NCBI RefSeq assembly: GCF_041240605.1
Contig: NZ_CP162487.1
Span: 1,743,001 to 1,807,000, forward strand
DNA: 64,000 bases
Direction: 5' to 3'
Source: Xanthomonas sp. DAR 80977
GTDB taxonomy: Bacteria; Pseudomonadota; Gammaproteobacteria; Xanthomonadales; Xanthomonadaceae
The notes beneath the pieces are model-generated. The model ran no database searches. It was not told the origin of the DNA and saw only the letters and a program-made list of their open reading frames with translations. Shown piece after piece: positions 36,125 to 44,328 of this stretch. The position numbers and the translations under genes are program-made. Numbering within the stretch: the stretch's first letter is position 1; the number at the start of each line of letters is the position of its first letter.

Positions 36125-37132
36125 ATGGCAACAACCATCTACGACATCGCAAAGCACGTCGGCGTCACCGCCGGCACCGTGTCGCGGGCGCTCTCCCGGC
36201 CGGAAAAAGTCCTGCCGGCCACGCGCACGCGCATCGAGCAGGCCGCCGCCGCGCTGGGCTATGTCCCCAACACGGTGGCCAGGACGCTCAAGACCCAGCG
36301 CAGCGGCAAGCTCCTGGTCACCGTCCCGGACATCGCCAATCCCTTCTTTGCCCAGATCCTGCAGGGCGCGGAGGATGCAGCGCAGGCTGTCGGCTACGCG
36401 GTCCTGCTGGGCGATACCCAGCACCAGCCCGACCGCGAGGAGCGCTACGCGCAGATGCTCCGGCGCAACGAGGCGGACGGCCTGATCGTGCTGGGGCACC
36501 GCCTCCCGCCGACGGCGCGCGCGATCGTCAAGCAGCTGGGCGCCGCCGCGCCGGTGGTCAACGGATGCGAGTTCGACCCGGCGCTGGGCATTCCCAGCGT
36601 CCACATCGACAACGCGGCCGCCGCGCGCGCGGTGATGGAACACCTGTATGGACTGGGGCACGAGCGGATCGCCGTGGTGGGCGGCCCGCCCGACAACCCC
36701 CTGCACCAGCAACGGCTGCAAGGGGCACGGGCCTGCGGCAAGGCGCGCGGCCGTGTGCGCAACCTGACCGTCGTGCCGGGCGACTTCTCCGTGGAATCCG
36801 GCCATGCGGCTGCGATGGCGCTATTGGCCCGTGCGCCCGCGCCGACCGCGATCTTCTGCTTCAGCGATCAGATGGCGCTGGGCGCCCTGGCGGCCTGCCG
36901 GGACCTTGGCATCCGCGTGCCGGACGACCTGTCCATCGTCGGCTTCGACGACCTGGCATCGTCCAGTTACCTCACGCCGCCATTGACGACCGTCAGGCAA
37001 CCCATGCGCGAGATCGGTGTCCGCGCGGTCAACCTGCTGCTCGCCATCATCGAAAGGGTGGACGTGCCGCTGCAGCAGACGCTGGATTTCAGCTTGATGT
37101 TGCGTGGCTCCACTGCTGCGCCACGGGGGTAG
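36125..37132 (+). CDS. LacI-family transcriptional regulator of the 3-keto-glycoside cluster
   Basis: A 335-residue repressor. The HTH is TIYDIAKHVGVTAGTVSRALS (about 3-24, one residue beyond shown in two parts), followed by the hinge helix ALGYVPNTVARTL. The periplasmic-binding-protein-like sensor spans about 60-330, with VTVPDIANPFFAQILQGAED, GLIVLGHRLPP and FSDQMALGALAACRDLGI. It is divergent from the minus operon and shares its control region; a palindrome of LacI type occurs at both operon promoters. A sugar or keto-sugar inducer is likely but unknown. Confidence 0.92.
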   Translation: MATTIYDIAKHVGVTAGTVSRALSRPEKVLPATRTRIEQAAAALGYVPNTVARTLKTQRSGKLLVTVPDIANPFFAQILQGAEDAAQAVGYAVLLGDTQHQPDREERYAQMLRRNEADGLIVLGHRLPPTARAIVKQLGAAAPVVNGCEFDPALGIPSVHIDNAAAARAVMEHLYGLGHERIAVVGGPPDNPLHQQRLQGARACGKARGRVRNLTVVPGDFSVESGHAAAMALLARAPAPTAIFCFSDQMALGALAACRDLGIRVPDDLSIVGFDDLASSSYLTPPLTTVRQPMREIGVRAVNLLLAIIERVDVPLQQTLDFSLMLRGSTAAPRG

Positions 37133-37267
37133 GGGACGGCAGGGGGGGCAATCGGGATTGTTGGCGCAATTGTCCCAGTCGATGGCCATGTCGCTGGCCA
37201 GCAGTGGGTTCCGGCCCTCGTGCAGGCGCCCGGCGTGGCCGAGCGCCAAGCTCCTTGTGGCATCCGG

Positions 37268-38008
37268 CTAATGCGTCACCACGACCTCGTCCATCGGGCG
37301 ACGCCAGCGTTCCTCGATCCTGGCATGGTCTGCGCGATATCCCAGCGCGATGATGAGCGGAATGACGGTTCCGCGCGGAAGATTCAGGGCCTTGGCGACG
37401 TTGCTCGCGGAAAACCCTTCCATCGGACAGGAGTCGATTCCTCTCGCAGCCGCTGCAAGCATGAGCGTATGTGCGGCAAAGGCCGCATTGCGTGCGGTCC
37501 AATGGCGACTGCCGATATGGCCGACCGGCAGCAGCGACAGTGCCGGACGAATCAATGCGGCGACCGCCAGAATGGGCGACCACACGGGCAGCCCGCCAAT
37601 GCCAAGGATCTTCAGGAATTTCCCCGCCTGCTTGCGGTGGTACGCCTTGGATTTGAGCTCGAGCGTTGCGGAGCGTTCGACATGGGAAAGCTGGGCATGC
37701 GCCGTGCGCCTTGCGATGTCGGGGCTGGCGACGACAACGATGAGATCCGTAGCGGAACTGGCCGCTTTCTGGCCATCGCATGCCGCTGCAACGTCGGACC
37801 TGGCCTGCGCGCTCCGGATCCAGTGGAACTGGTACGGCTGTAGATTCCCGCTCGACGGCGCGAATACCGCTTCGCCCAGCAACGCGCGGACGTCTTCCTC
37901 CGGGATGGTCTTGGAGTCGAAGTCGCGGATTGCGCGGCGGAAACGGTTCGTGGCCTGGAATTCGACCCAGCGCTGTGGTGCTGCTTGATTGTTCACATCG
38001 ATGTCCAT
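37268..38008 (-). CDS. Nitroreductase-family FMN oxidoreductase
   Basis: A 246-residue cytosolic flavoprotein. FRRAIRDFDSKTIPEEDVRALLGEAVFAPSSGNLQPYQF contains the FMN-binding Arg/Ser/Asn positions (given here as R-R-A-I-R and APSSGN); AAFAAHTLMLAAAARGIDSCPMEGF and VIPLIIALGYRAD are the C-terminal FMN and dimer motifs. Such enzymes reduce nitro compounds or quinones with NAD(P)H. The ATG at 38008 follows a GAGGC site; the longer frame upstream is not protein-like. A MarR regulator is divergent from it, a common pairing for xenobiotic-responsive nitroreductases. Confidence 0.85.
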   Translation of the reverse strand: MDIDVNNQAAPQRWVEFQATNRFRRAIRDFDSKTIPEEDVRALLGEAVFAPSSGNLQPYQFHWIRSAQARSDVAAACDGQKAASSATDLIVVVASPDIARRTAHAQLSHVERSATLELKSKAYHRKQAGKFLKILGIGGLPVWSPILAVAALIRPALSLLPVGHIGSRHWTARNAAFAAHTLMLAAAARGIDSCPMEGFSASNVAKALNLPRGTVIPLIIALGYRADHARIEERWRRPMDEVVVTH

Positions 38009-38338
38009 GGGGATGCCTCGGAAAAGCGAGCGGTCGGTGGTTGTCGACCCCGGTGGCTGCGGGCCGTGGCGAGTCCAATTCTGGGAAGCGGGTGACGGAG
38101 GGCGCTGCAGCGTTGGCAATGGACGGGACTAACCATTCGCGCACCATGGAGAGCTGGCTGGCACGCCTTTTCCGAGCGGCCCGCAAGGGCGCGCGTCGAT
38201 CCGCAATCTGCCATCAACCTTGAGGGCAGCCGGCCCACCGACACGCTTGCCGAGTCGATGGACCGCAGGATGTGTAAGGTGGCGTCTGCCAGCCGGCTCG
38301 GCGTCCAGTGCGGAATGTGTGTATATTGCACCTAATAC
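38009..38338. other. Intergenic control region between nitroreductase and marR genes
   Basis: 330 bp without a convincing gene. The only ordered sequence seen is an imperfect TGTAT...ATACA repeat (about 38319-38340) that overlaps the MarR start and could be its operator; the halves match over only five bases. Confidence 0.35.
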
Positions 38339-38845
38339 ATGAAGGCCGACTTAAGATCGATGAAGAAGGTAGAAAACACCCAGAAGGCGGATCGGCTCCG
38401 CGCCCTGCACGGGGCGCTGCTGGAGATCGTCGGCGTCATGAACCGGCCTCAGCGCGACGAGGCGATGATCCGCGAGGCGGGGATCGCCCTGGAAAGGGCG
38501 CTGTTTCCCCTGCTGGTGCTGGTCGAGCGGCTTGGCCCGATCGGCGTCGTTGAACTGGCAGATCGCGTTGGGCGCGACTACACCACCGTCAGCCGGCAGG
38601 TTGCGAAGCTGGAAGAACATGGCCTGGTGAATCGCCGGGAAAACGAGGTGGACCGGCGCGTTCGCGAGGCTGTCGTCACCAAGAAAGGCAAGGCGATGAC
38701 CGATCGCGTGGATGAGGCGCGTCAGCGGATGGGCCTTGCGGTGTTTGCCGACTGGGAAGAGCGCGACGTCGAGGAACTGGTACGTCTGATCTGCAAGTTC
38801 GCGGACGGCATCAAGGACGCCGTCCCGGCAGATCGTCAGAAGTGA
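38339..38845 (+). CDS. MarR-family transcriptional regulator
   Basis: A 168-residue winged-helix regulator. The DNA-binding part is IGVVELADRVGRDYTTVSRQ followed by KLEEHGLVNRRENEVDRRVREAVVT (helix and wing, about 66-115), flanked by dimerisation helices. MarR proteins usually repress the adjacent divergent gene until a phenolic or oxidised ligand binds, here the nitroreductase. The start could also be MKKVEN, seven codons in; no strong ribosome binding site decides. Confidence 0.88.
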   Translation: MKADLRSMKKVENTQKADRLRALHGALLEIVGVMNRPQRDEAMIREAGIALERALFPLLVLVERLGPIGVVELADRVGRDYTTVSRQVAKLEEHGLVNRRENEVDRRVREAVVTKKGKAMTDRVDEARQRMGLAVFADWEERDVEELVRLICKFADGIKDAVPADRQK

Positions 38846-39182
38846 CGCGTGCGCTGCACCCGTCGACCTTGCAGGGTGCCGGTTCCGGCGATCGGAGCAG
38901 GCAGTGCCCGACGACGGGACGCGGCCGTTTCGGCGTGCCACATGGAGGCATGCCGGCGCCCGCGGGGATGGCCTCCCGAATCGATCGAAGCCCGTGGCAT
39001 CGGCCTTGCCCAGCGTCGGGCCGATCGCAGCGTGCGCGTCTGATCGTGCCCTGATCCCGAAATCCCGATGCCGCCGACACGGGCTGGCCCGACGCGCCAT
39101 GCGATGGCTTGCGCGTTTCGGAGTTCAGTGCGCTGCGGCGCGCCTGGACGCTGGCGAAGAACCGGGCGGCTGTCCGCAGACG
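38846..39182. other. Gene-free gap between marR and tetR
   Basis: 337 bp; both neighbouring genes end here (convergent). Short open frames lack start signals and motifs. No clear terminator hairpin with T tract was found. Confidence 0.4.
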
Positions 39183-39815
39183 TCACTGGCGATCGAACAG
39201 GATCTGATCCATGAATCCGCTCAGGGTGGCCTGTGCGAGTGGGTTGCTGAGAAAGTCCGGCGTCGACGTGGTGAAGGCCTGAACCCCTTGCAGAAGGGCG
39301 GCGAAACCGATCGCGAGGACGTTCGAGGGCATCCCGGTGCGGATGCCGGGGTGCGCTCGAAAGGCATCCATCAGCTGGACGATCTGGCCATGCTCATGCT
39401 CCATCAACTCGTTGAAGCGTTGGCGGAAATCGGCGTCGCGCATCGACAGCAGCCTGGCCTCGGCGCAAAGCAGGAAGTACTCGCGTTGATCGAGCAGCTT
39501 GCCGTAGTAGGCGAGCAGCGCCGAACGCATCTGCTCACCGTCGCTGCCGCTCGCGGCGATCTCATGGGCCTCGCTCATCATCGACGCGTAGCTGCGCAAC
39601 AGCAGTTCAAGCAGAATCTGCGGCTTGCCATCGAAGTTCGAATAGAAGGCGCCGCGCGTGAAGCCCGCGGCGGCGGTGATGTCCTCGATCGTCGCGCCGG
39701 CGTAGCCCTGCTCCAGGAACAGGGTGTGCGCGGTTTCCAGCAACCGCTCGCGGGTGAGGTCCTTGCTCTCTTGTCGCGTCAACCGCTTGGGTTTGATGGC
39801 GTGCTGCTTTTGCAT
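39183..39815 (-). CDS. TetR-family regulator of the RND efflux operon
   Basis: A 210-residue repressor. The HTH is TIEDITAAAGFTRGAFYSNF (about 42-61) preceded by TRERLLETAHTLFLEQGY, the canonical TetR N-domain. The remaining helical domain binds an unknown ligand. It is divergent from a complete RND pump operon, and a 7-3-7 palindrome in the shared region is a good operator candidate, so it probably represses the pump and itself. Confidence 0.9.
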   Translation of the reverse strand: MQKQHAIKPKRLTRQESKDLTRERLLETAHTLFLEQGYAGATIEDITAAAGFTRGAFYSNFDGKPQILLELLLRSYASMMSEAHEIAASGSDGEQMRSALLAYYGKLLDQREYFLLCAEARLLSMRDADFRQRFNELMEHEHGQIVQLMDAFRAHPGIRTGMPSNVLAIGFAALLQGVQAFTTSTPDFLSNPLAQATLSGFMDQILFDRQ

Positions 39816-40018
39816 GTGTGGTCTGGGTGTCCTCGTGGCAATGGCGGCCTGGAAGGGCCCGCACCGGATACGCGCGCAACGGCTTGGCAGGAGCGTTTAG
39901 CTTAACGGCCCCCCCTCGGCCCGGCGACCTTTCGGTGCAGCGGTTGGCCGGAAGCTCGCTCGCGGCACATGTCAGCCGCCCCAACCGACAGCGTCGGTCA
40001 ACGGATGCATGCCTTTTA

Positions 40019-40035
40019 AAATACACGTTGTATTT
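40019..40035. promoter_or_regulatory. Palindromic TetR operator candidate before the RND operon
   Basis: AAATACACGTTGTATTT: arms AAATACA and TGTATTT are perfect inverted copies around CGT. It is 60 bp before the adaptor gene and in the only AT-rich part of the 279-bp divergent gap. Confidence 0.65.
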
Positions 40036-40094
40036 GAATTTGTTGTGCATTAGGATCCGCAGCGGATCAATCGGCGCATCCAGGCATCCGTGAC

Positions 40095-41204
40095 ATGAAA
40101 AGCCTCCCAGAGTTCCTCCGTTGGACCACGCTTTGCCTGTGCGCGGCCGTCTCGGCCGGGTGTCACAGCGCCGATCCGCCCGCGGCCGCGCCCAAAGCGG
40201 TGGTCATGGGGGTGGTCGAGGTCGGGCATGGGGCCGCCATCGGGCCATTGCCTGCGGAGATCCAGCCGCGCTACAGCACCCCGACCTCGTTCCGGGTGGC
40301 CGGGAAGATCCTCGAGCGCAAGGTCCGTCTGGGCGACTGCGTGCGCGGCGGGCAAGTCCTGGCGCTGCTGGATGCCACCGATTTCGACCGCAACGTCGAG
40401 ATCGCGCAGGCGCAGGCGGCCGCGGCCCAGCACCGTCTTGCCTTTGCCGCCACGCAGGTCGAGCGCGATCGGGCACAGGCGGCCGAAGCGCTGATCGCGC
40501 AGGCGCAGCTGGACCAGTCCGAAGACGCCTACGCGTCCGCGCTGGCGCAGCAGCGGCAGTCCGGGCAGCAGCTGGAGCTGGCACACAATCAAGCGCGCTA
40601 TGCCTCGTTGAAGGCCGAGCACGACGGGTGCATCACCTCCGAAGACGCGGCCACAGGGCAGAACGTCGGCGCCGGGCAAGCGGTGTATCAGCTGGCCTGG
40701 TCGGGCGCGATGGATGCGGTGACGGAGGTGGCCGACCGCGATGTCGCCCGGATCCGAACCGGGGCGATCGCCCGTGTGACGCTGCCCTCGCTTCCGGGAC
40801 AGCAGTTGAACGGCGTGGTCCGCGAGATCGCGGTGGCTGCCGATCCGCAAAGCCGCACCTACCGCATCAAACTCGGCTTGCCGGAGCATGCGGACGTTCG
40901 GCTCGGCATGTCGGCAGAGGTGGCGTTCGCTCCCGCGGCGCCGGCGGCGGCCGGCACCGCCATCAAGATCCCGGCCACGGCGCTGTTCCACAAGGGGCCG
41001 CGCCCGGCGGTGTGGGTGATCGACAAAGGCGATGTGCTCGGACTGCGCGAGGTCACCGTCGCGCGCTACGAGGAGCGCAGCGTCATCCTGTCGGCCGGCC
41101 TGGCGCCCGGCGAGCGCATCGTCCAGCAAGGCGTGCATGCGGTCAGCGCCGGAGAAAAGGTCCGCCCGGTGAAGGCGATCGATGCACCGGAATCCGGCGC
41201 ATGA
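40095..41204 (+). CDS. RND efflux periplasmic adaptor lipoprotein
   Basis: A 369-residue membrane-fusion protein. The N-terminus is a lipoprotein signal with lipobox SAGC (Cys about 23). A biotinyl-lipoyl half (SFRVAGKILERKVRLGDCVRGGQVLALLD), a coiled-coil hairpin rich in Ala/Gln (about 100-160), a second lipoyl half (DGCITSEDAATGQNVGAGQ) and beta-barrel follow, the usual order. It links the inner-membrane pump to the outer-membrane channel. The stop overlaps the pump gene start by four bases. Confidence 0.92.
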   Translation: MKSLPEFLRWTTLCLCAAVSAGCHSADPPAAAPKAVVMGVVEVGHGAAIGPLPAEIQPRYSTPTSFRVAGKILERKVRLGDCVRGGQVLALLDATDFDRNVEIAQAQAAAAQHRLAFAATQVERDRAQAAEALIAQAQLDQSEDAYASALAQQRQSGQQLELAHNQARYASLKAEHDGCITSEDAATGQNVGAGQAVYQLAWSGAMDAVTEVADRDVARIRTGAIARVTLPSLPGQQLNGVVREIAVAADPQSRTYRIKLGLPEHADVRLGMSAEVAFAPAAPAAAGTAIKIPATALFHKGPRPAVWVIDKGDVLGLREVTVARYEERSVILSAGLAPGERIVQQGVHAVSAGEKVRPVKAIDAPESGA

Positions 41205-44200
41205 GCACGGCGTCCCCGGACCGCGACCGGTTCAACCTCTCCAGTTGGGCGCTCCGCCATCGTGCGCTGGTGATCTATTTCATTGCGATGGCGACCATCG
41301 CCGGCATCTTCAGCTACAGCAAGCTCGCGCAGTCGGAGGATCCTCCGTTCACGTTCCGGGTGATGGTGATCCGCAGCTTCTGGCCGGGCGCCACCGCCAA
41401 GCAGGTGCAGGACCAGGTAAGCGATCGCATCGCGCGCAAGCTGCAGGAAACGCCAGGCGTGGATTTCCTGCGCAGCTATTCGCGGCCGGGCGAGTCGCTG
41501 ATGTTCTTCAACATGAAGGAATCGGCACCGGCCAAAGCGGTGGAGCCGACCTGGTATCAGGTGCGCAAGAAGGTGGGCGACATCGCCACGACCCTGCCGC
41601 ATGGGGTGCAGGGCCTCTTTTTCGACGACGAGTTCGGCGATGTCTACACCAACATCTACACCTTGACCGGGGACGGATTCACCCCGGCGCAGCTGCATCG
41701 TTACGCCGATCAAATGCGCACGGTCCTGCTGCGCGTGCCTGGCGTGGCCAAGGTCGACTACTTCGGCGATCCTTCCGAGCGCATCTACATCGAGATCGAC
41801 AACGCGCGCCTCGCCACGCTGGGCATCACGCCGACTCAGCTCGCGCAAAGCGTGGCTGCGCAAAACGACCTGGCCGCGTCCGGCATGCTCAATACCGCCG
41901 ACGACCGTGTCTTCGTCAGGCCGAGCGGCCAGTACCGCACGGTGGACGACATCGCCGCGACCTTGCTGCAGGTGAACGGGCGCAGCTTTCGCCTGGGCGA
42001 CATCGCGCGGGTATGGCGCGACTACGACGATCCGGTGCAGAGCCAGATGCGCCTGAACGGCAAGCCGGCGCTGGGTATCGGCATCACCATGCAGCCGGGT
42101 GGCGACGTGGTGCAGTTGGGCAAGGCGCTGGCCTCCGCAACACATGGACTCGCCGAAAAACTTCCGGCCGGGCTGGCGCTGGCGGAGGTATCGAGCATGC
42201 CCAGCACCGTGTCCGCGTCCGTGGACGAGTTCTTGCGCTCGGTCGCCGAGGCGGTGGTGATCGTCCTCCTGGTCAGCCTGGTGACGCTGGGGTTTCGCAC
42301 CGGCATGGTCGTGGTGATCTCGATTCCGATCGTGCTGGCGATCACCGCATTCTTCATGCATGTCTTCGACATCGGGCTCGACAAGGTATCGCTGGGCACC
42401 CTGGTGCTCGCATTGGGGTTGCTGGTCGACGACGCCATCATCGCCATCGAGATGATGGTGGTGAAGCTCGAGCAGGGCTTCGATCGCATGCGCGCGGCGG
42501 CCTTCGCCTACACCAGCACGGCCTTCCCGATGCTCACCGGCACCCTGGTCACGGTGATGGGGTTTCTTCCGATCGCATTGGCGAAGTCCAGCACCGGCGA
42601 GTACACCCGCTCGATCTTCGAGGTCTCGGCGATCGCGCTGGTGGTGTCGTGGGTGGCCGCGGTCATCCTCATTCCGGTGCTGGGCTATCACATGTTGCCG
42701 CAGCGCAAGCGCGCGGACACGCCCCACCAGGAGACGGATCACGCGCACGCGCTGTACGACACCGCGTTCTATCGGCGCTTGCGCGGATGGGTCGGCTGGT
42801 GCATCGAGCGCCGTTTCGTGGTGCTGGGTGTCACCGCGCTGCTGTTCGCTGCGTCGATGGCGGCGTTCTCGCTGGTGCCGAAGCAATTCTTCCCCACATC
42901 GGAGCGGCCCGAACTGCTGGTCGACCTGCGCTTGCCGGAAGGCGCATCCATCGACGCGACGACTCGGCAGGTGCAGCGGCTGGAAGCCGCGCTCGCCAAG
43001 CGCCCGGAAATCGCTCACTCGGTCAGTTACGTCGGCGCAGGCGCGCCACGTTTCTATCTGTCGCTGGACCAGCAGCTCGCACAGCCCAACTTCGCCCAGT
43101 TCGTCATCACCGCCAAGTCGACCGAGCAGCGCGACGCGCTCGCGTCCTGGCTCGACGGCCTGCTGGAAAGGGACTTTTCCGCGGTGCGCTCGCGCGTGGC
43201 ACGCCTGGAAAGCGGCCCGCCTGTCGGGTTTCCGGTGCAGTTCCGCGTGAGCGGCGGCGACATCGGCAAGGTGCGCCAGATCGCCGATCGGGTGATGGCG
43301 GTCATCCGCGCCGAACCGCGAACGCAGACGGTGCAACTGGACTGGGACGAACCTTCCGAGCGTTCGCTGCGCTTCGACATCGACCAGAAGCGCGCCCGCG
43401 AACTCGGGATCACGTCGCAGGACGTCTCCAGCTTCCTGGCACTGTCCTCGACCGGCGCCACGGTGACCCAGTTCCGGGAGGGCGACCGCCTGATCGCGGT
43501 GGACATGCGTGCGCCACGCCATCAGCGGCTGGATCCCTCGCGGTTGGCGTCGTTGGCCATCGCAACGCCGCATGGCGCGGTTCCGTTGTCCAGCATCGGC
43601 CGATTCCATGCCGATCTCGAATATGGCGTGATCTGGGAGCGCGATCGGCTGCCCACGGTCACCGTCCAGGCCGACGTGGTCGCCGGCGCGCAGGGCATCG
43701 ATGTGACCAACGCGATAGATGCGTCGCTGGCGAGCCTGCGCTCCGGGCTTCCGGTCGGCTATACGGTGGAAATAGGCGGGTCGGTGGAAGCAAGCGCGAA
43801 AGCCCAGGATTCGATCGGTGCGCAGGTCCCGTTGATGATCGTGGCGGTTTTCACCCTGCTGATGATCCAGCTGCAAAGCGTTTCGCGCGTACTGATGGTC
43901 GTGCTCACCGCGCCGTTGGGTCTGATCGGCGTGGTGGCATCGCTGCTGCTGTTCCATCAGCCGTTCGGCTTCGTGGCGCTGCTGGGCGTCATCGCGATGT
44001 TCGGCATCATCATGCGCAATTCGGTGATCCTGGTCGATCAGATCGAGCAGAACGTGCGCGCGGGGCAGAGCCGGGCCGACGCGATCATGGCGGCGACGAT
44101 GCACCGCTTCCGGCCGATCCTGCTGACTGCCGCGGCCGCGGTACTGGCGCTGATTCCGTTGCTGCGTTCCAATTTCTTCGGGCCGATGGCGACGTCGCTG

Positions 44201-44326
44201 ATGGGAGGCATCACCATCGCCACCGTGCTGACGCTCTTCTTCCTGCCGGCCTTGTACGCGGCTTGGTTCAGGGTCGAGGTGGCGACGCCATCCGTCGCCC
44301 CGGCATCCACGCTGTCGGGAGCCTGA
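41201..44326 (+). CDS. RND efflux pump, inner-membrane permease
   Basis: A 1041-residue proton-driven pump of the HAE family. The first transmembrane helix is near residues 20-37, and large periplasmic loops follow TM1 and TM7. The proton-relay aspartates are D410-D411 in GLLVDDAIIAIEMM (TM4); ends with GGITIATVLTLFFLPALY, typical of TM12. SKLAQSEDPPFTFRVMVI shows the branch common in proteobacterial three-gene pumps lacking a precise substrate. Substrates cannot be predicted. Coupled to the adaptor by a four-base overlap and followed after 2 bp by the channel gene. Confidence 0.94.
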   Translation: MSTASPDRDRFNLSSWALRHRALVIYFIAMATIAGIFSYSKLAQSEDPPFTFRVMVIRSFWPGATAKQVQDQVSDRIARKLQETPGVDFLRSYSRPGESLMFFNMKESAPAKAVEPTWYQVRKKVGDIATTLPHGVQGLFFDDEFGDVYTNIYTLTGDGFTPAQLHRYADQMRTVLLRVPGVAKVDYFGDPSERIYIEIDNARLATLGITPTQLAQSVAAQNDLAASGMLNTADDRVFVRPSGQYRTVDDIAATLLQVNGRSFRLGDIARVWRDYDDPVQSQMRLNGKPALGIGITMQPGGDVVQLGKALASATHGLAEKLPAGLALAEVSSMPSTVSASVDEFLRSVAEAVVIVLLVSLVTLGFRTGMVVVISIPIVLAITAFFMHVFDIGLDKVSLGTLVLALGLLVDDAIIAIEMMVVKLEQGFDRMRAAAFAYTSTAFPMLTGTLVTVMGFLPIALAKSSTGEYTRSIFEVSAIALVVSWVAAVILIPVLGYHMLPQRKRADTPHQETDHAHALYDTAFYRRLRGWVGWCIERRFVVLGVTALLFAASMAAFSLVPKQFFPTSERPELLVDLRLPEGASIDATTRQVQRLEAALAKRPEIAHSVSYVGAGAPRFYLSLDQQLAQPNFAQFVITAKSTEQRDALASWLDGLLERDFSAVRSRVARLESGPPVGFPVQFRVSGGDIGKVRQIADRVMAVIRAEPRTQTVQLDWDEPSERSLRFDIDQKRARELGITSQDVSSFLALSSTGATVTQFREGDRLIAVDMRAPRHQRLDPSRLASLAIATPHGAVPLSSIGRFHADLEYGVIWERDRLPTVTVQADVVAGAQGIDVTNAIDASLASLRSGLPVGYTVEIGGSVEASAKAQDSIGAQVPLMIVAVFTLLMIQLQSVSRVLMVVLTAPLGLIGVVASLLLFHQPFGFVALLGVIAMFGIIMRNSVILVDQIEQNVRAGQSRADAIMAATMHRFRPILLTAAAAVLALIPLLRSNFFGPMATSLMGGITIATVLTLFFLPALYAAWFRVEVATPSVAPASTLSGA

Positions 44327-44328
44327 CC

